Program-made: the position numbers and the translations under genes | In this document: positions 1 to 6,569 of the stretch, one piece after another | How the letters are laid out: each line of letters begins with the position of its first letter | Numbering within the stretch: the first letter of the stretch is position 1 | Notes under the pieces: model-generated | What the model was told of the DNA's origin: nothing | Databases searched by the model: none | What the model saw: the letters and a program-made list of their open reading frames with translations, nothing else | From: Rhodobacteraceae bacterium UBA2776 | GTDB taxonomy: Bacteria; Pseudomonadota; Alphaproteobacteria; Rhodobacterales; Rhodobacteraceae | Direction of reading: 5' to 3' | Assembly: GCA_002352425.1 (NCBI GenBank) | Contig: DEIK01000050.1 | Location: 1-7,111, forward strand | Length of the DNA: 7,111 bases

Positions 1-269
1 AGGTTTTTTGACAACGACGGATGCACAATCCGGTGTTCAGGCGATCCGTTGCGATGGGTCCACGCCGCATGATTGACCATAGCGGGCAATGAAATCGGCA
101 CGGCGCGGTTTACAACACCCTCCACAACTGGTGCGGCGGCGTCATCCGTGGCGCCCTGCAACAATGGGGTACGTAAATCCAGACGTTCGCCTGGCAGGGT
201 CAGCTCTTTGGTACAGCCAACAAGCAGACCAGCCAAGGCCACTCCGACAATCACATGGGTCAACTTCAT
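1..269 (-). CDS. bamB: BamB-like outer-membrane assembly lipoprotein, N-terminal part (cut by window edge)
   Basis: This frame runs off the left edge; 89 residues are visible from an ATG at 269. The N-terminus is a lipoprotein signal: MK, a hydrophobic stretch (residues 6-17), then lipobox L16-V17-G18-C19. Residue 20 is Thr, which fits Lol sorting to the outer membrane. After a low-complexity linker comes the segment NRAVPISLPAMVNHAAWTHR (residues 54-73). It resembles my recollection of the start of the PQQ-like beta-propeller in alphaproteobacterial BamB proteins. BamB is a scaffold lipoprotein of the BAM complex, which inserts beta-barrel proteins into the outer membrane. An AAGGTG ribosome-binding site (278-283) lies 8 bases before the start. 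The gene sits 80 bases downstream of the YfgM-like gene on the same strand, a pairing also known in E. coli (yfgM-bamB-der). The propeller blades are outside the window, so the family call rests on the N-terminus and context. Confidence 0.8.
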   Translation of the reverse strand, partial: MKLTHVIVGVALAGLLVGCTKELTLPGERLDLRTPLLQGATDDAAAPVVEGVVNRAVPISLPAMVNHAAWTHRNGSPEHRIVHPSLSKN

Positions 270-349
270 GGCTTTTGCACCTTTTTGTCGCTTATTTTGC
301 TCGTTCTGGCGTTCATAATTTGTCACGCTTGCCCCTTAATGCCCCGAAA

Positions 350-1006
350 TCACGAAGCGTCAACGTCTCCACCCAGTACCACAATCAACTGAGACGCCCG
401 CCCTTGCAAGCCCGGTGTCACGTCAACATCGTTCTTTATGTCCTGCAGCCGTGAAATTGCGGCTTCTGTGTTGCCCTCGTCAATGTCCAGCATGGCCAGT
501 TGTTCTTCGGCCAACAGGCGAAACGCGCCACCACCAACGGCCAAGCCATCCAATTTGGCGCGCCGTTCGTCACGGGCCATGTCTTTGCCTGCCAGCAACA
601 CCAATTTCAGCGTTGCCAAATCGCGATAGGCTTTGGGCTGGCTTGCGTCATTCGCCAATGTCGTCAGCGCGGTTAGGGCAGCATTGTTATCCCCTGACTC
701 TATTTGTGCATTGGCCAGCAACATTGTGACCAGTGCCTGCGATTGTGTGCCCGCGACATCAACTTTGGCCAAAGCCGCACTGCGAGCAGCCGTGTCGTCT
801 TGCTCCAAAGCGAGCATCAGGCTGTCACCCAATTGCTGGGCGCGCGCCATATTGCTGGCTTTGCGCCATTCGTTAAAGGCCGCACCACCGACCAGCAGTA
901 AAACCGCCACAATGCCGATCCAGCCATATTTGCGCATCAACACAAACAACTTGTCGCGACGGACTTCTTCGCTGACTTCTTCGATAAAACTGTCTGTCTC
1001 GCTCAC
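350..1006 (-). CDS. YfgM-like inner-membrane protein with tetratricopeptide-like domain
   Basis: A protein of 218 residues, close to E. coli YfgM (206). The cytoplasmic N-terminus is charged (SFIEEVSEEVRRDKLF, residues 6-21). One membrane segment follows at about residues 27-44. The rest is an Ala/Leu-rich helical domain of TPR_21/YfgM type (about 50-205), expected in the periplasm. YfgM associates with the SecYEG translocon and the chaperone PpiD in E. coli, handing exported proteins to periplasmic chaperones; the same role here is inference. I chose the GTG at 1004-1006, not the ATG at 1025-1027. GTG is preceded at 7 bases by AGAGGA, gives the usual MSETDSFIEE-type N-terminus, and the longer version would add an uncharacteristic ALEECI extension that overlaps the ribosome-binding site. 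It is the first gene of a likely operon with the BamB-like gene downstream. Confidence 0.85.
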   Translation of the reverse strand: MSETDSFIEEVSEEVRRDKLFVLMRKYGWIGIVAVLLLVGGAAFNEWRKASNMARAQQLGDSLMLALEQDDTAARSAALAKVDVAGTQSQALVTMLLANAQIESGDNNAALTALTTLANDASQPKAYRDLATLKLVLLAGKDMARDERRAKLDGLAVGGGAFRLLAEEQLAMLDIDEGNTEAAISRLQDIKNDVDVTPGLQGRASQLIVVLGGDVDAS

Positions 1007-1013
1007 GATACAT

Positions 1014-1019
1014 TCCTCT
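1014..1019 (-). promoter_or_regulatory. Ribosome-binding site fixing the GTG start of the YfgM-like gene
   Basis: On the minus strand the bases read AGAGGA, followed by a 7-base spacer and GTG at 1006. The upstream in-frame ATG (1025-1027) would place this purine run inside the coding sequence. The site therefore supports the shorter GTG-initiated protein. Confidence 0.7.
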
Positions 1020-1071
1020 AACGCCATCGCACCGGTTGAAAGTGCGGATAGACTTGCCTATTTGTTACGAT

Positions 1072-1100
1072 GTTCTACCCATCACAGCAGAGTTTGCCAA
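1072..1100 (-). promoter_or_regulatory. Candidate sigma-70-type promoter for the yfgM-like/bamB-like operon
   Basis: Read on the minus strand: TTGGCA (1095-1100, 5 of 6 matches to the -35 consensus), a 17-base spacer, then TAGAAC (1072-1077, 4 of 6 matches to the -10 consensus). Transcription would begin near 1065, giving a leader of about 60 bases before the GTG start at 1006. Position and spacing are right for this operon. It is called by eye only. Confidence 0.5.
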
Positions 1101-1139
1101 GGGGTTGCAATGCATTCCAAAGCAGTCTTGCATCCCAAC

Positions 1140-1168
1140 TTGCCCATCTGCAAACTGAACTGCATAGT
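1140..1168 (+). promoter_or_regulatory. Weak candidate promoter for the RND efflux operon
   Basis: TTGCCC (1140-1145, 4 of 6 matches to -35), a 17-base spacer and CATAGT (1163-1168, 4 of 6 matches to -10) lie about 55 bases before the adaptor start. A better isolated -10 match, TAGAAT (1170-1175), is close by but lacks a convincing -35 at proper spacing. A promoter must exist somewhere in 1007-1222; this is only the best-looking pair. Confidence 0.25.
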
Positions 1169-1222
1169 GTAGAATATCGCGCCCTCAATTTATTTAGCGC
1201 AGTCCAATTAAACGAGGCCTGA

Positions 1223-2476
1223 ATGAAACTGCTCCCTGTAATGATCGCAATTATTGTGTCGGCATTTCTGTACCTTATAGTATTTGAACGCGACCGCCTG
1301 TTGGGTTTTGCCCGCACCGCGCCCGAGACGCCTGTAACGCAAACCCATCAACCCAAAGGGTTGAATGCAGAAACCGCCGTCACACCAGCCAAAGACCCAA
1401 GGCATATTGTTTCGGTTGTGGCCGTGAATTCTGTTGCCAAAACCATTGATTCAGCCGTTTTGCTGCGAGGCCGCACCGAAGCTGCGCGTCAAGTTATTGT
1501 GATGGCCGAGACTTCAGGAAAAGTGGTTTCAACGCCGCTGCGCAAGGGGGCCTATATCGAGGCGGGGCAAATCCTGTGTCAATTGGATCCCGGCACGCGC
1601 GAATCTACCCTGGCCGAAGCGAAGGCCCGCCAAATCGAGGCTGACGCCCGCCTGCCCGAAGCCAACGCTCGCACTGCAGGCGCCAATGCTTCGTTGACCG
1701 AAGCCGAAATCAATGAAAACGCCGCCCGCCGCCTGAAACAAAACGGTTTCGCGTCGCAAACCCGCGCTGCCTCGGCCGAGGCAGCGCTCCAGGCCGCATT
1801 GGCCGGTGTCGAAAGCGCCAAAGCCAGCGTCATTTCAGCCAAAGCCGGTGGCCAAGCCGCCAAGGCCAGCGTCGCCGCCATTGAAAAAGACATCGAAAAC
1901 CTGACCATCACCGCCCCCTTTGAGGGCTTGCTGGAAACCGACACCGCCGAATTGGGCGCCTTGCTACAACCCGGGGCGCATTGCGCCACGATCATCCAGT
2001 TGGACCCGATCAAGCTGGTTGGTTTTGCACCGGAAACCGAAGTCGACAATGTTAACGTAGGCGCGATGGCCGGCGCACGTCTGGCCACAGGCCGCGAGGT
2101 TGTCGGACGCGTCACCTTCCTGTCCCGTTCAGCAGACCCGCTGACCCGCACCTTCCGCGTTGAAGTCGAAGTGCCCAACACGGGTCTGGCAATCCGCGAT
2201 GGACAAACCGTTGAAATCATTGTTGCTTCGGATGGAACCGAAGCACATTTGCTGCCGCAATCCTCACTGACCTTGAACAACGAGGGTGATTTAGGTGTGC
2301 GGTTTGTCGGCAAAGACAGCATCGTCGGATTTGCCCCCGTCAGCATATTGCGCGACACCACCGAAGGTGTCTGGGTCGCAGGACTGCCTGCGATTCTAGA
2401 TGTGATCATTGCAGGGCATGAATATGTCGTCAGAGGTGTCAAGGTCGAGGCCACTTACCGCAAGGTGACCCAATGA
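1223..2476 (+). CDS. RND efflux pump periplasmic adaptor subunit (HlyD/membrane fusion protein family)
   Basis: A 417-residue adaptor that links an inner-membrane RND permease to an outer-membrane channel. An uncleaved N-terminal hydrophobic segment (about residues 3-20) without a lipobox cysteine suggests membrane anchoring rather than lipidation. Domains in order: first lipoyl half (about 90-125, with the VIVMAETSGKVV strand and the GQILCQLDP turn); alpha-helical hairpin (about 126-225), extremely rich in Ala, Glu and Lys with heptad-like spacing; second lipoyl half (about 226-257, ITAPFEGLLET, the classical adaptor signature); beta-barrel (about 260-335, containing DPLTRTFRVEVEVPN); membrane-proximal domain (about 340-415). 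GAGG at 1214-1217, 5 bases before the ATG, supports the start. The stop overlaps the permease start in an ATGA, so the two are translationally coupled. Substrate cannot be read from the sequence. Confidence 0.95.
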   Translation: MKLLPVMIAIIVSAFLYLIVFERDRLLGFARTAPETPVTQTHQPKGLNAETAVTPAKDPRHIVSVVAVNSVAKTIDSAVLLRGRTEAARQVIVMAETSGKVVSTPLRKGAYIEAGQILCQLDPGTRESTLAEAKARQIEADARLPEANARTAGANASLTEAEINENAARRLKQNGFASQTRAASAEAALQAALAGVESAKASVISAKAGGQAAKASVAAIEKDIENLTITAPFEGLLETDTAELGALLQPGAHCATIIQLDPIKLVGFAPETEVDNVNVGAMAGARLATGREVVGRVTFLSRSADPLTRTFRVEVEVPNTGLAIRDGQTVEIIVASDGTEAHLLPQSSLTLNNEGDLGVRFVGKDSIVGFAPVSILRDTTEGVWVAGLPAILDVIIAGHEYVVRGVKVEATYRKVTQ

Positions 2477-5400
2477 CCGGTATCGTCGATTGGGCTGCCG
2501 ACCGCGCCCGCATGGTGCTGGCGTTCATTATTTTGTCGCTGATCGCAGGTGGCATGGCCTATTCGATTCTGCCCAAAGAGGGCGAACCGGACATCGAAAT
2601 CCCGATGGTCATCGTCTCGGTCCCCTTCCCCGGCATTTCGGCGGCGGATGCGGAAAAACTATTGGTCAAACCGATGGAAACCGAGCTGTCCGATTTGGAC
2701 GGGCTGAAAACCATGTCCGCCACAGCTGCCGAAAACTATGCGGTATTGATCCTCGAATTTGATTTCGGCTGGGATAAAGGCCAAATCATCGCCGATGTGC
2801 GCGATAAAATGAGCACCGTTGAGGCCAATTTCCCAACCGGCGCTGACAAATACACCATCTCCGAGTTCAATTTCTCGGAATTCCCGATCATCATTGTCAA
2901 CCTGACGGGCGATCTGCCCGAACGCACATTGTTGCGCGTTGCCAAAGACTTGCAAGACCGTCTGGAGGAGTTGGAACCCGTCCTTGAGGCCGCCCTAACG
3001 GGCCATCGCGACGAGATGGTCGAGGTGGTGATCGACCCCTTGCGGCTTGAGGCCTACAACGTCACGGCGCTGGATCTGATCAACGTCGTGGTCAACAACA
3101 ACCAGTTGATCGCGGCGGGCGAGATCGAAACCGAAACCGGTGCCTTCTCGGTCAAAATCCCGTCGTCCTTTGACGAGGTGCAGGACATCTATTCCCTGCC
3201 CGTCAAAACCAACGGGGATCGCATCGTGACTCTTGGCGATCTGGCTGAAATCCGCCTGACTTTTGAGGACCGCACAGGCATTGCCCGCTTTAACGGCGAC
3301 AACACCGTGGCGTTGCAGGTCAGCAAACGCAAGGGCTATAACATCATCGACACCTCTAATATGGTGCGCGAAGTGGTGGCCCGCGAAACCGCCCTGTGGC
3401 CGGAGGAGTTGCAAACCGCCATCACAGTTGGCACCAGCAATGATCAGTCCCGCAATGTGGGCAGCATGGTGCGCCAGCTTGAGGGCTCGGTTCTGACAGC
3501 CATCGCGTTGGTGATGATCGTTGTGTTGGCGTCCTTGGGCACGCGCAGTGCCTTGCTGGTCGGCTTTGCCATCCCAACCTCGTTCCTGTTGTGCTTTGTT
3601 CTGCTGGCCCTGATGGGCGTGACGGTTTCTAACATCGTGATGTTCGGCCTGATCTTGGCCGTGGGCATGTTGGTGGACGGCGCGATCGTGGTGGTCGAAT
3701 ACGCCGATCGGCGCATTCGCGAAGGCGTCGGCCCGATGCACGCCTATGTCGAGGCCGCCAAACGCATGTTCTGGCCCATCGTGTCCTCAACCGCGACCAC
3801 GCTTTGCGCCTTTCTGCCGATGCTGTTTTGGCCCGGTGTGGCCGGTCAATTCATGGGCATGTTGCCAATCACCTTAATCTTTGTCCTTTCGGCCTCGCTT
3901 GTGGTGGCGCTGGTTTATCTGCCCGTGATGGGCGGGGTTTCCGGCCGTATGTCGCGCAGCTTTGCACAGGCCGCTGATATCCTAAGACCCCTGCCGTGGT
4001 TGCTGCGCGCAGCCTTGGCCGCTTTCAGTTTATTCATGGTGTTTGTCGGCGCGATGCAGGGGGTGAACCCTGATTATATCCCACCACTTGGCAGCGTGAT
4101 TGCAAAGGTCAAAGCCAATAATACTGGCATTGTGATGGTGATAATTGTCTTCGTGTTGCAATCCGCCCCCTTCCTGATTGCCACAATTTTGGCCTCGATC
4201 ACCATGTCCGCCGCCAAAATCGAGCGCAAAGCAAAGCGCGTTAAATCCGGTTACAGCCGCTCACCCTTTGGCTGGTTCATCCGCTTGGTCACCGGCAATC
4301 CGGTCATGCCGCTGGTGTCCATTGCTTTGGTCATTGGTTTTGTTGTGACCGTGTTCACAATCTTTGCCGCCAACAACAACGGCACCGAGTTTTTCGTGGA
4401 ATCCGAACCCGAACAGGCCATCGTGTTTGTGCGTCAGCGCGGTAACCTGTCCTTGGTCGAAAAGAACGCGGCTGTGGCCGAGGTCGAACAAGTCATCCTT
4501 GCGACCAAAGGCGTTCAAAGCGCTTTTGCCTTTGCAGGGGCTGGCGGACTGAAACAAAATGACGGTGGCGCCGGTTCACCCCGCGACACCATCGGGCGGG
4601 TACAGATCCAATTGATCCCTTGGGAGGATCGCTCAACCATCGCCGAATTGGACGGTGATCTGGTGCTGGAACGCCTGAAAACGGCGTTGGCCAAGGTCCC
4701 AGGTGTGCGCACCGAAGTGCTAAACTTGTCACGGGGTCCGGCCTCGGCCAAACCCGTGCACATGCGCCTAAAAGGCAATGATTGGGAAGCCCTGCAACAA
4801 GCCACCAATATCGTCCACGCCAGATTTGATGAAACCTATGGCCTGACCGATGTCGAAGACACTCTGCCGTTGCCCGGCATTGATTGGCAAATCGACGTGG
4901 ACGTCGAAAAGGCTGGCCGTTATGGCGCTGACGTGCGCACTGTTGGTGGCATGGTGCAATTGGTCACCCGCGGCATTTTGCTCGATACAATGCGGGTCGA
5001 TTCCTCGGATGACGAGATCGAAATCCGCGTCCGCCTGCCCGAATCCGACCGCGTGCTTTCGACCCTCGACAGCCTGCGCGTACGCACCACAGACGGGCTC
5101 GTGCCGCTCTCCAACTTCATCACCCGCAAGCCCGTTGCCAAACTGGCCCAAGTCGACCGTGTCGATCAACGCCGCTATTTCGACGTGAAGGCCGCCCTAG
5201 AAAAGGACGATTTACTTTTGCTCGATCTCATCGAGAAAAGCGAAGTTGAGGGCGCCGATGATGTCATAACCCCGATGGCAACGGTGATTGACCTGTCTGA
5301 GGCTGACATAGAAAACGGTACCCTCAGCGATTTGGTCATTACAAACGAACCAAGCTTTCCTTTCAGTCTGTTTATGGATCCTAGCCAAACACATTATAAG

Positions 5401-6534
5401 GTGGCGAGCTTGAGCCAAGGCCAAACGCAATCTTCATTGCAAAGCCTTGTTGATGATAAAGACCGCAAGCATGCCTTCACCGCGTTCACGGCCAATGAGC
5501 ACATCACGCGGTTGACCAAATGGATGGATACCGAAAAACCACTGCCCGTTGGAGTCAATTGGGAATGGGCCGGCGACCAAGACGAAGAGGCCGAAACCGG
5601 CGCCTTCTTGGGTAAGGCGTTCTTGGGGGCGCTTGGGTTGATGTTCATCATCCTGCTGGCCCAGTTCAACAGTTTTTACAATTCCGTATTGGTGCTGTTG
5701 GCGGTGGTTTTGTCCACCACAGGCGTGCTGATCGGCATGTTGGTGATGGATCAAGCATTTTCGATGATTATGACCGGCACAGGCGTTGTGGCGCTGGCGG
5801 GGATAGTGGTGAACAACAATATTGTTCTCATTGATACCTATCAGGAATATTCCACATTCATGCCGCGGCTTGAGGCGATTGCCCGCACTGCGCAGGACCG
5901 TTTGCGCCCCGTGATGCTGACCACCGTCACCACTATGGCGGGGCTTGCACCGATGATGTTTGGCCTGTCGCTGGATTTCTTTGCTGGCGGGTTCACCATC
6001 AACAGCCCCACAGCACTTTGGTGGAAACAACTGGCCACCGCGATTGTGTTCGGGCTTGGCATTGCCACTGTTCTGACGTTGGTGTTCACGCCATCCATGT
6101 TGGCCCTGCGAGTCTGGATTTCGGCAGGGGCTTACCGCTCGTTCAAAGGGCTACAGGCCCTGTCTATGGGTCGTAACAGCATCGAGGCCCGCGACATCGC
6201 GCTAAACCGGGCCAGCCGCAAATTACAGTCTCCGGAACTGATTTGGGGCACTGATCTGATTGACGCCCCCGCCCTGCCCGATCTGCACGAGGACGATGTA
6301 GAAGCCGAGCAAGATGACGGCGTCAATCTGGCTGATCTGGAACTGGTGCTGGGCAAAGCAGGCGAGACCAAACCTGCATCAAAACCCGCCGCCGTGAAAA
6401 AGCCACGCCAAAAACCGGCAACGAAAAAGCCCAAAGCGCAAGCGACCGCGCAACCCAAGGCCAAAGCGGCACCAAAGCCGAAAACCAAAGCAAAGCCCAA
6501 GGGGAAAACCACCCCCCTAAAGGCCGCCGAATAG
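2473..6534 (+). CDS. RND efflux permease (AcrB/ACR_tran superfamily), enlarged form with two inserts and a Lys/Ala/Pro-rich tail
   Basis: Proton-driven inner-membrane efflux permease, normally trimeric, of 1353 residues against about 1030-1050 for AcrB. The duplicated RND plan is visible: TM1 about 10-33, first periplasmic domain 34-335, TM2-TM6 about 337-487, TM7 about 609-632, second periplasmic domain 633-1045, TM8-TM12 about 1046-1212. TM4 reads GMLVDGAIVVVEY, keeping D402 (AcrB D407) but with Gly at the D408 position. TM10 reads GIVVNNNIVLID, with N1114 where AcrB has K940, as in many non-HAE1 RND pumps. Three regions exceed AcrB: the TM6-TM7 linker (about 488-600) with two further hydrophobic segments (about 508-529 and 552-577); about 85 extra residues at 905-1005 in the second periplasmic domain; and a cytoplasmic tail after 1213, acidic then Lys/Ala/Pro-rich. 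AAGGTG (2462-2467) precedes the ATG by 5 bases. The frame is intact. The exported compound is unknown; toxic organics, detergents or lipids are all possible. Confidence 0.93.
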   Translation: MTGIVDWAADRARMVLAFIILSLIAGGMAYSILPKEGEPDIEIPMVIVSVPFPGISAADAEKLLVKPMETELSDLDGLKTMSATAAENYAVLILEFDFGWDKGQIIADVRDKMSTVEANFPTGADKYTISEFNFSEFPIIIVNLTGDLPERTLLRVAKDLQDRLEELEPVLEAALTGHRDEMVEVVIDPLRLEAYNVTALDLINVVVNNNQLIAAGEIETETGAFSVKIPSSFDEVQDIYSLPVKTNGDRIVTLGDLAEIRLTFEDRTGIARFNGDNTVALQVSKRKGYNIIDTSNMVREVVARETALWPEELQTAITVGTSNDQSRNVGSMVRQLEGSVLTAIALVMIVVLASLGTRSALLVGFAIPTSFLLCFVLLALMGVTVSNIVMFGLILAVGMLVDGAIVVVEYADRRIREGVGPMHAYVEAAKRMFWPIVSSTATTLCAFLPMLFWPGVAGQFMGMLPITLIFVLSASLVVALVYLPVMGGVSGRMSRSFAQAADILRPLPWLLRAALAAFSLFMVFVGAMQGVNPDYIPPLGSVIAKVKANNTGIVMVIIVFVLQSAPFLIATILASITMSAAKIERKAKRVKSGYSRSPFGWFIRLVTGNPVMPLVSIALVIGFVVTVFTIFAANNNGTEFFVESEPEQAIVFVRQRGNLSLVEKNAAVAEVEQVILATKGVQSAFAFAGAGGLKQNDGGAGSPRDTIGRVQIQLIPWEDRSTIAELDGDLVLERLKTALAKVPGVRTEVLNLSRGPASAKPVHMRLKGNDWEALQQATNIVHARFDETYGLTDVEDTLPLPGIDWQIDVDVEKAGRYGADVRTVGGMVQLVTRGILLDTMRVDSSDDEIEIRVRLPESDRVLSTLDSLRVRTTDGLVPLSNFITRKPVAKLAQVDRVDQRRYFDVKAALEKDDLLLLDLIEKSEVEGADDVITPMATVIDLSEADIENGTLSDLVITNEPSFPFSLFMDPSQTHYKVASLSQGQTQSSLQSLVDDKDRKHAFTAFTANEHITRLTKWMDTEKPLPVGVNWEWAGDQDEEAETGAFLGKAFLGALGLMFIILLAQFNSFYNSVLVLLAVVLSTTGVLIGMLVMDQAFSMIMTGTGVVALAGIVVNNNIVLIDTYQEYSTFMPRLEAIARTAQDRLRPVMLTTVTTMAGLAPMMFGLSLDFFAGGFTINSPTALWWKQLATAIVFGLGIATVLTLVFTPSMLALRVWISAGAYRSFKGLQALSMGRNSIEARDIALNRASRKLQSPELIWGTDLIDAPALPDLHEDDVEAEQDDGVNLADLELVLGKAGETKPASKPAAVKKPRQKPATKKPKAQATAQPKAKAAPKPKTKAKPKGKTTPLKAAE

Positions 6535-6569
6535 TCGGCCCTTAGTCGCTCCCTTAGGCGACGGCGGCC
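6522..6569. terminator. Inverted repeat across the convergent stops, possible weak bidirectional terminator
   Basis: GGCCGCCG (6522-6529) is exactly complementary to CGGCGGCC (6562-6569) around a 32-base loop. Inside the loop GTCGC (6545-6549) can pair with GCGAC (6558-6562), which shares its last base with the outer arm, so the two stems compete. Only three T residues follow either arm, so it is not a classical intrinsic terminator. Its position over both convergent stop codons is the main support. Confidence 0.25.

Noticed and set aside
73..454. Two overlapping plus-strand open frames near the left edge
   Set aside because: They run antisense to the BamB-like lipoprotein start, which has a lipobox, a ribosome-binding site and the right genomic neighbour.
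1007..1027. Upstream ATG start for the YfgM-like protein, adding seven residues
   Set aside because: The purine-rich ribosome-binding site lies within this extension and is well spaced to the GTG at 1006, and the extension does not look like the family N-terminus.
633..1172. Plus-strand open frame of 179 codons across the YfgM-like gene and the intergenic region
   Set aside because: It is antisense to a recognisable YfgM-type protein with a proper membrane segment and ribosome-binding site; its own translation shows no domain.
1579..2454. Long antisense open frame (291 codons) opposite the adaptor gene
   Set aside because: It is a shadow of the HlyD-type gene, whose frame shows clear lipoyl and hairpin signatures. 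The antisense translation is Ser/Ala/Pro/Arg-rich with no recognisable domain.
2995..3741. Antisense open frame of 248 codons, rich in His, Gln and Asp
   Set aside because: It is opposite highly conserved RND coding sequence including TM2-TM4. The His/Gln/Asp bias is what reverse reading of Val, Leu and hydrophobic codons gives.
5185..5487. Possibility that the AT-richer insert is an insertion-sequence remnant or contains a frameshift
   Set aside because: The reading frame is continuous, recognisable RND sequence resumes in the same frame, and I see no terminal inverted repeats or flanking target duplication.
5434..6030. Antisense open frame of 198 codons, His/Gln-rich
   Set aside because: It is the reverse shadow of TM8-TM11 of the permease, with no ribosome-binding site or family resemblance.
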